Position numbers and translations under genes: made by a program
Notes under the pieces: model-generated
What the model was told of the DNA's origin: nothing
Seen by the model: the letters and a program-made list of their open reading frames with translations, nothing else
The model's database searches: none
Assembly: GCF_900451175.1 (NCBI RefSeq)
Contig: NZ_UGJJ01000001.1
Coordinates: 868,001 to 932,000, forward strand
DNA from: Kingella potus
Lineage (GTDB): Bacteria; Pseudomonadota; Gammaproteobacteria; Burkholderiales; Neisseriaceae
DNA length: 64,000 bases
Reading direction: 5' to 3'
Shown: positions 1 through 7,205 of the stretch, piece by piece
How positions within the stretch are numbered: the stretch's first letter is position 1
Layout of the letters: each line of letters starts with the position of its first letter

Positions 1-669
1 AGCCTGCCCGCCGGCCAAACCACCCTTGTCGCCTACCGCGACGACTTCCATCAAGGCGTAGTCGGCATCGTTGCCAGCCGGCTGAAAGACCGTTTTTACC
101 GCCCGGCCATCGTGTTCGCCCCGGCCGACAACGGCGAAGTGCGCGGCTCCGGCCGCTCCATTCCCAACCTGCACCTGCGCGACGCACTCGATTTGGTATC
201 CAAACGCCACCCCGATTTGATTTTGAAATTCGGCGGACACGCCATGGCGGCCGGTTTGAGCATACACGAGAGCAACATCCCCGTTTTTCAGACGGCCTTT
301 GAAGCAGCCGTGCGCGAAATGGTGCGCGAAGAAGATTTGTCGCAAACCTTTATCACCGACGGCAGCCTGCCCGCCCGCGACATCACGCTCGAGCAGGCGC
401 AAAACCTCGCCCGCAGCGTGTGGGGACAGGGCTTCGCCCCGCCCAGCTTCACCGACTGCTTCCGCGTCGTGCGCCAGCAAAACTTAGGCGCAGAGGGCAA
501 ACACAAAAAAGCCTGGCTGCAAAAAGACGGCCAAGAATTTGAAGCCATGTTCTGGCGTTGCAGCGAAGACATCCCCGAATACGTGCGCACCGTGTACCGC
601 CCCGTCGCCAACGAATGGCGCAACAATCTGGAATTGCAGCTTTATATCGACTATTGGGAAGCGGCATAA
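1..669 (+). CDS. recJ: Single-stranded-DNA exonuclease RecJ, 3' part (5' end outside window)
   Basis: RecJ degrades single-stranded DNA 5' to 3' in recombination and mismatch repair. The frame is open from base 1, leaving 222 C-terminal residues of a protein that is normally about 570. The DHHA1 region is clear: DDFHQGVVGIVASRLKDR near the start, SGRSIPNLHLRDAL, then the glycine-rich GGHAMAAG motif. After it comes the C-terminal OB-fold region, ending in YIDYWEAA. The catalytic DHH core lies upstream of the window. Identification rests on the GGHAMAAG block and its setting and is secure. Confidence 0.93.
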   Translation, partial: SLPAGQTTLVAYRDDFHQGVVGIVASRLKDRFYRPAIVFAPADNGEVRGSGRSIPNLHLRDALDLVSKRHPDLILKFGGHAMAAGLSIHESNIPVFQTAFEAAVREMVREEDLSQTFITDGSLPARDITLEQAQNLARSVWGQGFAPPSFTDCFRVVRQQNLGAEGKHKKAWLQKDGQEFEAMFWRCSEDIPEYVRTVYRPVANEWRNNLELQLYIDYWEAA

Positions 670-833
670 CGGCCTGGCGTCTTTTGCCCCCGAATGCGTC
701 GCCCGCCGCTTTTCCGGCCCGGCCCTGCCCGCGCAGGCCAAAGCCGTCTGCGGAAATCCTACGAATCCTGCGGTTTCCGCGCCGTATCCGCCGACTTTTT
801 GAAGACGGCATACCGCATACCGGCATGGCGGCA

Positions 834-895
834 GAGGCCGTCTGAAAAGCGGTTTGGCCGCAGCCGGAAACAAAAAACGCTTTTCAGACGGCCTC
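834..895. terminator. Inverted AG-DUS pair between recJ and the next gene
   Basis: GAGGCCGTCTGAAAAGC and its complement GCTTTTCAGACGGCCTC are separated by about 28 nt. The 670-833 stretch before it holds no convincing gene. The pair could end recJ transcription; the spacer is long for an intrinsic terminator. Confidence 0.4.
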
Positions 896-916
896 ATCCG
901 GCCCAAAGGAGCAAAC

Positions 917-1300
917 ATGCCTGCCAAAGCCAAATACCTGCTGTTTTTCCTGCTCGGCAGCCTCAGCACCGCCGCCGCCCTCGCCGTGCTGTCCGCCAAC
1001 TATTCCGACTACCGCCGCCGCGCCGAAATTTCCATCGAAACCGCCCGCCTGCGCCCCTTGCAGGAACGCATAGCCGCCGAACTCGAAGCGCGCGGCCAAA
1101 CATCCGCCGCTGCGGACGGCATCCGCCGCAGCTATCCCGCCGTTGCCGCCGTCAGCCGCGACGGCTGGCTGCTCCTGCATACCCCGCGCTACGGCCAAAG
1201 CGTTTTGCTCGTTCCGCAGCGCGAAAACGGCCGCATCGTCTGGCGGGCGCATTTCAACGACACCGATGCCGCCGCCAACGGCAAATTCCTGTGTATTTAG
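917..1300 (+). CDS. Membrane-anchored hypothetical protein (127 aa)
   Basis: Family not recognised. The ATG at 917 is preferred because AAAGGAG precedes it at good distance and a hydrophobic segment follows at once (residues 6-26, YLLFFLLGSLSTAAALAVL). The rest is a probably periplasmic domain: a charged helix (about residues 28-60) and a beta-rich part with RDGWLLLHTPRYGQ. The only cysteine is the penultimate residue. Twenty bases separate its stop from the next start, so the two are probably co-transcribed. A DUS sits in that gap. Confidence 0.6.
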   Translation: MPAKAKYLLFFLLGSLSTAAALAVLSANYSDYRRRAEISIETARLRPLQERIAAELEARGQTSAAADGIRRSYPAVAAVSRDGWLLLHTPRYGQSVLLVPQRENGRIVWRAHFNDTDAAANGKFLCI

Positions 1301-1319
1301 GCCGTCTGAAAAACCAACC

Positions 1320-1751
1320 GTGAAACCGACACTCCTCTTCCTGCTCCTCGCCGCGCTGGGCAACTGCTGCTACCACATCGGCCAGAAATCCCTGCACGCC
1401 GGCGGCAACCCCATGCTGCTGCTTGCCGCCTGCTACGCCTTCGCCCTGACCCTTTCCCTTGCCGCCGCCCCCTTTTTCGGCACGGTAAGGTTTTCAGACG
1501 GCCTCGTTCCCGCCCTGTCCGATCCGCGCGTGTGGCTGGTGTCGCTGGGCACCGTTATGATCGAACTCGGTTTTTTAATGGCCTACCGCAGCGGCGGATC
1601 GGCGCAATGGTCGGGCGTGGCCGTGAACGGCGCCGCCGCGCTGCTGCTGACACCCGCCGGCCTGCTGCTGTTTAAAGAAGCCTTTTCCTGGCAGAAGCTG
1701 GCAGGCATCGCCCTCACGCTGGCAGGAATCTGGCTGCTCGCCAAAGACTGA
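1320..1751 (+). CDS. Half-size EamA/DMT-like membrane protein (143 aa)
   Basis: A hydrophobic protein with four or five predicted membrane segments (residues 3-22, 32-52, 73-91, 100-118, 122-140). The closing pattern, LLLFKEAFSWQKLAGIALTLAGIWLL, is typical of the last helices of the drug/metabolite transporter superfamily. Full-size DMT proteins have ten helices, so this resembles a single-unit member that would need to dimerise. A GTG start at 1320 is inferred because the hydrophobic segment begins there. A DUS inside the gene (about 1492-1506) encodes FSDGL in a loop. The substrate is unknown. Confidence 0.6.
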   Translation: MKPTLLFLLLAALGNCCYHIGQKSLHAGGNPMLLLAACYAFALTLSLAAAPFFGTVRFSDGLVPALSDPRVWLVSLGTVMIELGFLMAYRSGGSAQWSGVAVNGAAALLLTPAGLLLFKEAFSWQKLAGIALTLAGIWLLAKD

Positions 1752-1932
1752 CACAAAGCCGCGCCAGCCCGAAAGTGGAACGAAAGATACAGGCCGGCAG
1801 GCAGTGCCGATACGGCAAAGCACGGCAGGGACGCAGATTTTTTATTTTGTTCCAAGATAGTTGCGCCGCGATATTGCGCCGCCCGTCCGCAGCCCCTATC
1901 ATGCCGCCCTGAATCCCGCCTGGAGAACGCCC

Positions 1933-2733
1933 ATGAAACTGCCCGTACTGTTTGTCGGCAACGGCAGCCCGCTCAACGCCGTACGCAGCACCGCGCATAC
2001 CGAAGAATGGCGCAATATCGGCAGCGAGATTCTCGACGAATACGACGGCGAAATCGAAGCCGTGCTGTGCGTTTCCCCCAACTGGACGACCGAAGGCACC
2101 CGCATAACCGCCTCCCCCAACCCGCCCACCCTGCACGGGTTTTCCGGCTTTCCGCCCGAACTTTCCCAAGTGGCATACCCCGCCGCCGGCAGCCCCGACA
2201 CCGCAGCGCGCGTTTGCGCCCTGCTCGGCGCGGACACCGTTACGCCCGACCCGGAGCGCGGCCTCGACCACGGCGTGTGGGCGGTGTTCAAACACCTCAT
2301 TCCCGACGCATCCGTCCCCGTCGTCCAACTCAGCCTCGACCGCCGCCTCGACGCGCAGGGGCACTACGACCTCGCCGCCCGCCTCGCCCCGCTGCGCAAA
2401 GAAGGCATCCTCATCGCCGCCACCGGCAACACCGTTTCCAACCTCCCGCTGCACGACTGGCAGAATCCCGACAGCACCGGCAACGCCTACGCCTGGGCCG
2501 ATCTTGCCCGCGAACTGATCAACAAATGGGTTGCCGCCCGCCGCCTCGACCGCCTGCTCGACGAAGCCCATTATCCCGTCGCCGTGCGCCAGGCACTGCA
2601 TCTGCGCCAGAATTTCTACCCCATGCTCTACCCGCTCGCCACCGTCGGCGAAAAAGAGCCGGTGGAGTTTTTCAACGACGAAACCGTCGGCAAATCCGTA
2701 TCCATGACCTCCTTCGTTATCGGCTTTCTGTAA
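1933..2733 (+). CDS. DODA/YgiD-type extradiol dioxygenase homologue lacking metal ligands
   Basis: Full-length relative (266 aa) of class III extradiol ring-cleaving dioxygenases of the 4,5-DOPA dioxygenase/YgiD group. Family landmarks are present: GNGSPLNAV (9-17), TLHGFSGFP (66-74), LDHGVWAV (111-118), ATGNTVSNL (163-171) and QNFYPMLYPL (226-235). YgiD binds metal through four histidines; the aligned positions here are Asn10, Asn50, Ser169 and Asn227. The histidines in the LHGF and LDHG motifs remain (68 and 113). It is therefore probably not a normal metal-dependent dioxygenase and may have a binding or altered catalytic role. ATG 1933 follows TGGAGAA; a TATCAT hexamer lies at 1897. Confidence 0.8.
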   Translation: MKLPVLFVGNGSPLNAVRSTAHTEEWRNIGSEILDEYDGEIEAVLCVSPNWTTEGTRITASPNPPTLHGFSGFPPELSQVAYPAAGSPDTAARVCALLGADTVTPDPERGLDHGVWAVFKHLIPDASVPVVQLSLDRRLDAQGHYDLAARLAPLRKEGILIAATGNTVSNLPLHDWQNPDSTGNAYAWADLARELINKWVAARRLDRLLDEAHYPVAVRQALHLRQNFYPMLYPLATVGEKEPVEFFNDETVGKSVSMTSFVIGFL

Positions 2734-2754
2734 TGCCGCCCGCAAACGCGGGAA

Positions 2755-2785
2755 AGGCCGTCTGAAACCCGTTTTCAGACGGCCT
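2755..2785 (+). terminator. DUS hairpin after the DODA-like gene
   Basis: AGGCCGTCTGAAA and its complement with a 5-nt loop, 22 nt after the stop codon. Only a short T run follows. Confidence 0.5.
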
Positions 2786-2855
2786 CGGCATTTGCAGTTT
2801 CCACAGACCGCATTCCTACATCAAACCTGCGAAGCTGTCCGCCGCCGAATCTTCC

Positions 2856-2953
2856 GTAGGGTGTGCCGCCCAAGCGGCGCACGCGTCCCGAGCCTGCAAC
2901 GAAACTGCGTGTTTCCGCAAGAAAAAATCCGCGTGCGCCGCAAACGGCACACC
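2856..2953. repeat. REP-like inverted pair
   Basis: A plus-oriented unit (GTAGGGTGTGCCGCC...GGCGCACGCG, 2856-2885) is followed by an inverted unit (GCGTGCGCCG...CGGCACACC, 2931-2953). Each is itself an imperfect palindrome. A DUS hairpin lies downstream (2972-3010). Confidence 0.6.
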
Positions 2954-2971
2954 ACACACAGCGGCACAAGC

Positions 2972-3010
2972 AAAAGGCCGTCTGAAAACGGGGTTTTCAG
3001 ACGGCCTTTT
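2972..3010. terminator. DUS hairpin upstream of the riboswitch promoter
   Basis: AAAAGGCCGTCTGAAAAC and complement around a 3-nt loop, ending in TTTT. It would insulate the riboswitch transcript from upstream read-through. Confidence 0.5.
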
Positions 3011-3037
3011 GCCCCGCGCGGCCTTTGCCGCTATAAT
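3009..3037 (+). promoter_or_regulatory. Sigma-70-type promoter for the manganese-exporter transcript
   Basis: TTGCCC (3009-3014), a 17-nt spacer and a perfect TATAAT (3032-3037). Predicted start is near 3044, just before the riboswitch core. Confidence 0.65.
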
Positions 3038-3041
3038 CGCG

Positions 3042-3185
3042 CCCGCCCTTGGGGGAGTAGCCGTCCGCGCGGCTTTCAGCAGCCGCCGGAGTCTGTGCCA
3101 ACACAATCGCCGCCGTTGCGCGCGTGGTTCAGACAGCTCCGCAACCGTTTGCCAAACGGGGAGACAGGCAAGACTTAAAGGCATA
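3042..3185 (+). promoter_or_regulatory. yybP-ykoY manganese riboswitch
   Basis: The leader between promoter and exporter start carries the hallmark GGGGGAGTAGCC (3051-3062), an internal CCAACACAATCG (about 3098-3109) and a closing GGCAAGACTTAAAGGC (3167-3182) that can pair with GCCCTT at 3045-3050. These are the conserved blocks of the Mn(II)-sensing yybP-ykoY class. The gene below is a GDT1/MneA-type exporter, a known target of this class. About 65 nt remain between the aptamer and the ATG for an expression platform. Confidence 0.8.
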
Positions 3186-3250
3186 CCGGTCGTTCCGTGC
3201 GAGGCGGGCGGTGTGTCTTTTTTGTTTGCCGCACGGTTCGGATTGGTTTT

Positions 3251-3826
3251 ATGGATGCTTTCTCCGCCTCGCTGCTGGGCGTATTTGTGGCCGAAATCGG
3301 CGACAAAACCCAGCTTCTCACCCTGTTTCTCGCCGCACGCTTTGCCAACCGCAACGCCGTTGCCGCCGGCATTCTCGCCGCCACCCTGCTCAACCATCTC
3401 TTTTCCGCCTTTTTCGGCGTATGGCTCGCCGCCCACGTTCCGCCCGCAGCGGTAAAATGGGCGGTCGGCCTCAGCTTCGTCGCCGTCGGCCTGTGGCTGC
3501 TGCTGCCCGACAAAGACGGCGGCGGCGGCAACGCACGCTATCTGCGCTACGGCGCGTTTGCCGCCACCGCAGTGCTGTTTTTTCTGGCCGAAATCGGCGA
3601 CAAAACGCAGATTGCCACAGTGCTGCTGGCGGCACGCTATCACGATTGGCTGTGGGTAACGGCAGGCAGCACCTTCGGCATGATGGCGGCCAACCTGCCC
3701 GCCGCCTACTGGGGCGGCAAAATCCTGACGAAAATCCCCGCCCGCGCCGTGCGCCTCGCCGCCTGCCTGCTGTTTTGCCTGCTGGGCGTGCTGACGCTGG
3801 CGGGCGGCGGAATAGCGTTCGGATAG
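3251..3826 (+). CDS. TMEM165/GDT1 (UPF0016) family manganese exporter
   Basis: A 191-residue inner-membrane protein with six predicted helices and an internal duplication. Each half has the family signature: AEIGDKTQLLTLFLAAR (about residues 15-31) and AEIGDKTQIATVLLAAR (about 115-131). The acidic and Thr/Gln residues form the cation site. Bacterial relatives such as MneA export Mn(II), and the upstream yybP-ykoY leader supports a manganese function. ATG 3251 starts immediately before the first helix. Not related to the MntP/MntX (DUF204) exporters. Confidence 0.88.
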   Translation: MDAFSASLLGVFVAEIGDKTQLLTLFLAARFANRNAVAAGILAATLLNHLFSAFFGVWLAAHVPPAAVKWAVGLSFVAVGLWLLLPDKDGGGGNARYLRYGAFAATAVLFFLAEIGDKTQIATVLLAARYHDWLWVTAGSTFGMMAANLPAAYWGGKILTKIPARAVRLAACLLFCLLGVLTLAGGGIAFG

Positions 3827-3831
3827 CGTAC

Positions 3832-3884
3832 AGGCCGTCTGAAAACCGCCCGCCTGCCAACGGGAAACGGATTTTCAGACGGCC
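3832..3884. terminator. DUS inverted repeat after the Mn exporter
   Basis: AGGCCGTCTGAAAA and complement around a loop of about 25 nt, 6 nt after the stop codon. Confidence 0.4.
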
Positions 3885-3953
3885 GCCGGGCCGCTTTTAC
3901 GCAAAAATCCGTTTCGCCAACATTCCGCAAACACCCCCTAACGCTTGTGCCGC

Positions 3954-3959
3954 TATAAT
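3954..3959 (+). promoter_or_regulatory. -10 element (TATAAT) of the secreted-protein gene
   Basis: Perfect TATAAT in the context GCCGCTATAATCGGC, 39 bases before the ATG. The same context recurs upstream of the Mn exporter, avtA and dusB. No good -35 is visible. Confidence 0.5.
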
Positions 3960-3997
3960 CGGCGGCTTTTACGGCAACACCATCACGCAACGCAGCT

Positions 3998-4543
3998 ATG
4001 AAACTGTTTTACCTCCCTGTTTTTACCGCCCTCGTTTTTCTTTCCGCACCCGTGCAGGCCGCCTACGTTTGCGGCAGCGGCGAGGACACCGTCTATTCCA
4101 GCGAAAAAACCGATCCCTCCTGCCGCGAGTCGCAAAAACGCACCGAATCCGCCGGCAAGGCCGATAAGGCCGACATCTGGGAGGATGCGTTTTTCGACGA
4201 CCTCTCCGTCCTGCGCCCCGCCGCGCAAACTACCGCCGAAGCCGCGCCGAAAATGACGGTCAAACTGCGCAACAGCCCGCCGCCCGCCGCAGCGAAAACT
4301 TCCGCGCCCGCCAAAGCCCCCGTCCGCGCCGCCGCCCCCATCTATGCCGCCGTGAAGCCCAAGCTCACGCGCGACCAAATCCTGCAAAAGGAAATCAGCA
4401 GCGAACGCGCCGCGCTGGTGCGCACCAGAGACCGGCTCGAACAGGCTTTGAAACAGGGCGGCAACGCCGCGCCGCTGCAACGCGCCGTGGCCGACCGCGA
4501 GGCCAATATCCGCGCCATCGAGCGCGAGCTGAAAAAATTCTGA
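3998..4543 (+). CDS. Secreted hypothetical protein with proline/alanine-rich linker
   Basis: 181 residues with a clear signal peptide (MKLFYLPVFTALVFLSAPVQA, cleavage about 21/22). The mature N-terminus YVCGSGEDTVYSSEKTDPSC looks like a small disulfide-bonded domain such as DUF4124. A flexible Ala/Pro linker follows (about 70-115), then a basic helical tail with coiled-coil character (about 125-181, TRDRLEQALKQ...IRAIERELKKF). Probably periplasmic. Function unknown. Confidence 0.65.
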   Translation: MKLFYLPVFTALVFLSAPVQAAYVCGSGEDTVYSSEKTDPSCRESQKRTESAGKADKADIWEDAFFDDLSVLRPAAQTTAEAAPKMTVKLRNSPPPAAAKTSAPAKAPVRAAAPIYAAVKPKLTRDQILQKEISSERAALVRTRDRLEQALKQGGNAAPLQRAVADREANIRAIERELKKF

Positions 4544-4563
4544 TGCCGCCGCGCGGACGCGGC

Positions 4564-4605
4564 GAGGCCGTCCGAAAGCCGGGAAAGCGGTTTTCAGACG
4601 GCCTC
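4564..4605. terminator. Degenerate DUS hairpin before gyrB
   Basis: GAGGCCGTCCGAAA pairs imperfectly with TTTTCAGACGGCCTC around about 14 nt, 20 nt after the preceding stop codon. Confidence 0.45.
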
Positions 4606-4645
4606 TTTCCTATCCGCAAACGCTGAATAATCCAGCAAAATCAGG

Positions 4646-4651
4646 TATAAT
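4646..4651 (+). promoter_or_regulatory. -10 element (TATAAT) for gyrB
   Basis: TATAAT at 4646-4651, about 79 bases before the gyrB start. CTGAAT at 4623-4628 could be a poor -35 with a 17-nt spacer. Confidence 0.45.
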
Positions 4652-4729
4652 CCGCACCTTTGCGCCGCCTGCGGAGCCGTTTCCCACACGGTTTCAGACG
4701 GCCGCGGCAACACAACAGTAAGAAAGACT

Positions 4730-7120
4730 ATGGCAGAGCAAAAACACGAAGAATACGGCGCCGACAGCATCCAGGTGCTCGAAGGCTTGGAAGCGGTACG
4801 CAAACGCCCCGGTATGTATATCGGCGACACACAAGACGGCAGCGGCCTGCACCACATGGTGTTCGAAGTACTCGACAACGCCATCGATGAAGCACTGGCC
4901 GGACACTGCGACAAAATCAACGTAACCATCCACGCCGACAACTCGGTAAGCGTGGCCGACAACGGGCGCGGCATGCCCACCGGCATCCACCCCAAAGAAG
5001 GCCGCTCCGCCGCCGAAGTCATCATGACCGTATTGCACGCGGGCGGCAAATTCGACAACAACAGCTACAAAATCTCCGGCGGCCTGCACGGCGTGGGCGT
5101 ATCCGTAGTCAACGCACTGTCCGACTGGGTTACGCTCACGATTTGCCGCGACGGCAAAGAGCATTTCGTCAAATTCATACGCGGCGACGCAGCCGAGCCG
5201 CTCAAAGTCGTCGGCGATTCAGACGGCAAAGGCACCACCGTACGCTTTCTCGCCAGCGAAGAAACCTTCGGCAACATCGAATACAGTTTCGACATCCTCG
5301 CCAAACGCATCCGCGAACTCTCCTTCCTCAACAACGGCGTAGACATCGAATTAACCGACGAGCGCGACGGCAAGCACGAAAGTTTCGCCCTCTCCGGCGG
5401 CGTGGCCGGTTTCGTGCAATACATGAACCGCAAAAAAACACCGCTGCACGAAAAAATCTTCTACACCTTCGGCGAAAAAGACGGCATGAGCGTCGAATGC
5501 GCCATGCAGTGGAACGACAGCTATCAGGAAAGCGTGCAATGCTTTACCAACAACATCCCCCAGCGCGACGGCGGCACCCACCTCACCGCCCTGCGCCAAG
5601 TGATGACACGCACGCTCAACAGCTACATCGAAGCCAACGAAGTGGCCAAAAAAGCCAAAGTCGAAACCGCCGGCGACGACATGCGCGAAGGCCTCACCTG
5701 CGTACTGTCCGTCAAACTGCCCGACCCAAAATTCTCCTCGCAAACCAAAGACAAGCTGGTATCCGGCGAAATCGGCCCCATCGTCAACGAAGTCATCAGC
5801 AGCGCACTCACCGATTTTCTCGAAGAAAATCCGAATGAAGCCAAAATCATCACCGGCAAAATCGTCGATGCCGCCCGCGCGCGCGAAGCCGCCCGCAAAG
5901 CGCGCGAAATCACCCGCCGCAAAGGCGTGATGGACGGCCTCGGCCTGCCCGGCAAACTGGCCGACTGTCAGGAAAAAGATCCCGCCTTATCCGAACTTTA
6001 CCTCGTCGAGGGCGACTCCGCCGGCGGTTCGGCCAAACAAGGGCGCGACCGAAAATTCCAAGCCATCCTGCCCCTGAAAGGCAAGATTCTCAACGTAGAA
6101 AAAGCCCGTTTTGAAAAAATGCTCGCCAGCCAGGAAGTCGCCACCCTGATTACCGCGCTGGGCGCAGGCATCGGCAAAGAAGAATTCAATCCCGAAAAAC
6201 TGCGCTACCACCGCATCATCATCATGACCGATGCCGACGTAGACGGCGCACACATCCGCACCCTGCTGCTCACCTTCTTCTACCGCCAAATGCCCGAACT
6301 GGTCGAACGCGGCTACATCTACATCGCCCAGCCGCCCCTGTACAAAGCCAAATACGGCAAACAGGAGCGTTATCTCAAAGACGAATTTGAAAAAGACCAA
6401 TGGCTGCTCGGCCTGGCACTCGACAAAGCCAAAATCGTTTCAGACGGCCGCACCCTCGAAGGCGAAGCACTCGCCGCCGCCGCCAAACAATTTTTGCTTG
6501 CCAAAAGCGTCATCGAACAAGAAAGCCGCGTGATTGACGAATTGGTGTTAAAAGCCATGCTGCACGCCGCGCCCGTCGATTTGGGCACAGCCGAAAGCAC
6601 CGACAAAGCCGTAGCCGGACTCTCCGCCCTGCTTAACGAAAAAGAAGTCGCCCTCGAGCGCGTCGAAGGCAGCGAAGGCGGACGCTACATCAAAATCACC
6701 CGCCGGCTGCACGGCAACGTGATGGTCAGCTACATCGAGCCCAAGTTTCTCAACAGCAAAGCCTACCAAACCATCACCCAAACCGCCGCCGCGCTCGACG
6801 GCCTCATCGGTGCAGATGCCAAACTCTACAAAGGCGACAACGAGTACGACATCGACAGCTTTGAAGACGCACTCGAAATCCTGCTGCAAACCGCACAAAA
6901 AGGCCTTTCCATCCAACGCTACAAAGGCCTGGGCGAGATGAACCCCGAGCAGCTTTGGGAAACCACCATGGATCCCGCCGTGCGCCGCCTGCTCAAAGTG
7001 CGCATCGAAGACGCCATCGCCGCCGACGAAGTATTCGTAACCCTCATGGGCGACGAAGTCGAACCGCGCCGCGCCTTCATCGAAAACAATGCCCTAATCG
7101 CCCAGAATATCGACGCATAA
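4730..7120 (+). CDS. gyrB: DNA gyrase subunit B
   Basis: 796 residues, the long Gram-negative form. GyrB is the ATPase of the A2B2 gyrase that supercoils DNA. GHKL motifs: LDNAIDEA (about 48-55), DNGRGMP and GGLHGVGVS. The TOPRIM domain has EGDSAGGSAKQGRDRKFQ (from about residue 427) and DADVDGAHI. The usual quinolone-interaction residues (Asp of EGDSAGG, Lys of LPLKGKILN) look wild type. The insert-containing C-terminal domain ends in RAFIENNALIAQNIDA. ATG 4730 follows AAGAAAGACT. Confidence 0.98.
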   Translation: MAEQKHEEYGADSIQVLEGLEAVRKRPGMYIGDTQDGSGLHHMVFEVLDNAIDEALAGHCDKINVTIHADNSVSVADNGRGMPTGIHPKEGRSAAEVIMTVLHAGGKFDNNSYKISGGLHGVGVSVVNALSDWVTLTICRDGKEHFVKFIRGDAAEPLKVVGDSDGKGTTVRFLASEETFGNIEYSFDILAKRIRELSFLNNGVDIELTDERDGKHESFALSGGVAGFVQYMNRKKTPLHEKIFYTFGEKDGMSVECAMQWNDSYQESVQCFTNNIPQRDGGTHLTALRQVMTRTLNSYIEANEVAKKAKVETAGDDMREGLTCVLSVKLPDPKFSSQTKDKLVSGEIGPIVNEVISSALTDFLEENPNEAKIITGKIVDAARAREAARKAREITRRKGVMDGLGLPGKLADCQEKDPALSELYLVEGDSAGGSAKQGRDRKFQAILPLKGKILNVEKARFEKMLASQEVATLITALGAGIGKEEFNPEKLRYHRIIIMTDADVDGAHIRTLLLTFFYRQMPELVERGYIYIAQPPLYKAKYGKQERYLKDEFEKDQWLLGLALDKAKIVSDGRTLEGEALAAAAKQFLLAKSVIEQESRVIDELVLKAMLHAAPVDLGTAESTDKAVAGLSALLNEKEVALERVEGSEGGRYIKITRRLHGNVMVSYIEPKFLNSKAYQTITQTAAALDGLIGADAKLYKGDNEYDIDSFEDALEILLQTAQKGLSIQRYKGLGEMNPEQLWETTMDPAVRRLLKVRIEDAIAADEVFVTLMGDEVEPRRAFIENNALIAQNIDA

Positions 7121-7135
7121 GGCAGCAAGCCCCAA

Positions 7136-7168
7136 GAGGCCGTCTGAAAACCGTTTTCAGACGGCCTC
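7136..7168 (+). terminator. DUS-hairpin terminator of gyrB
   Basis: GAGGCCGTCTGAAAAC and complement with almost no loop, 16 nt after the gyrB stop. One of the tightest DUS hairpins in the window. Confidence 0.6.
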
Positions 7169-7205
7169 TGTTATCATCCCGCCTTTTTCAAACACCCGTC
7201 CCAAT

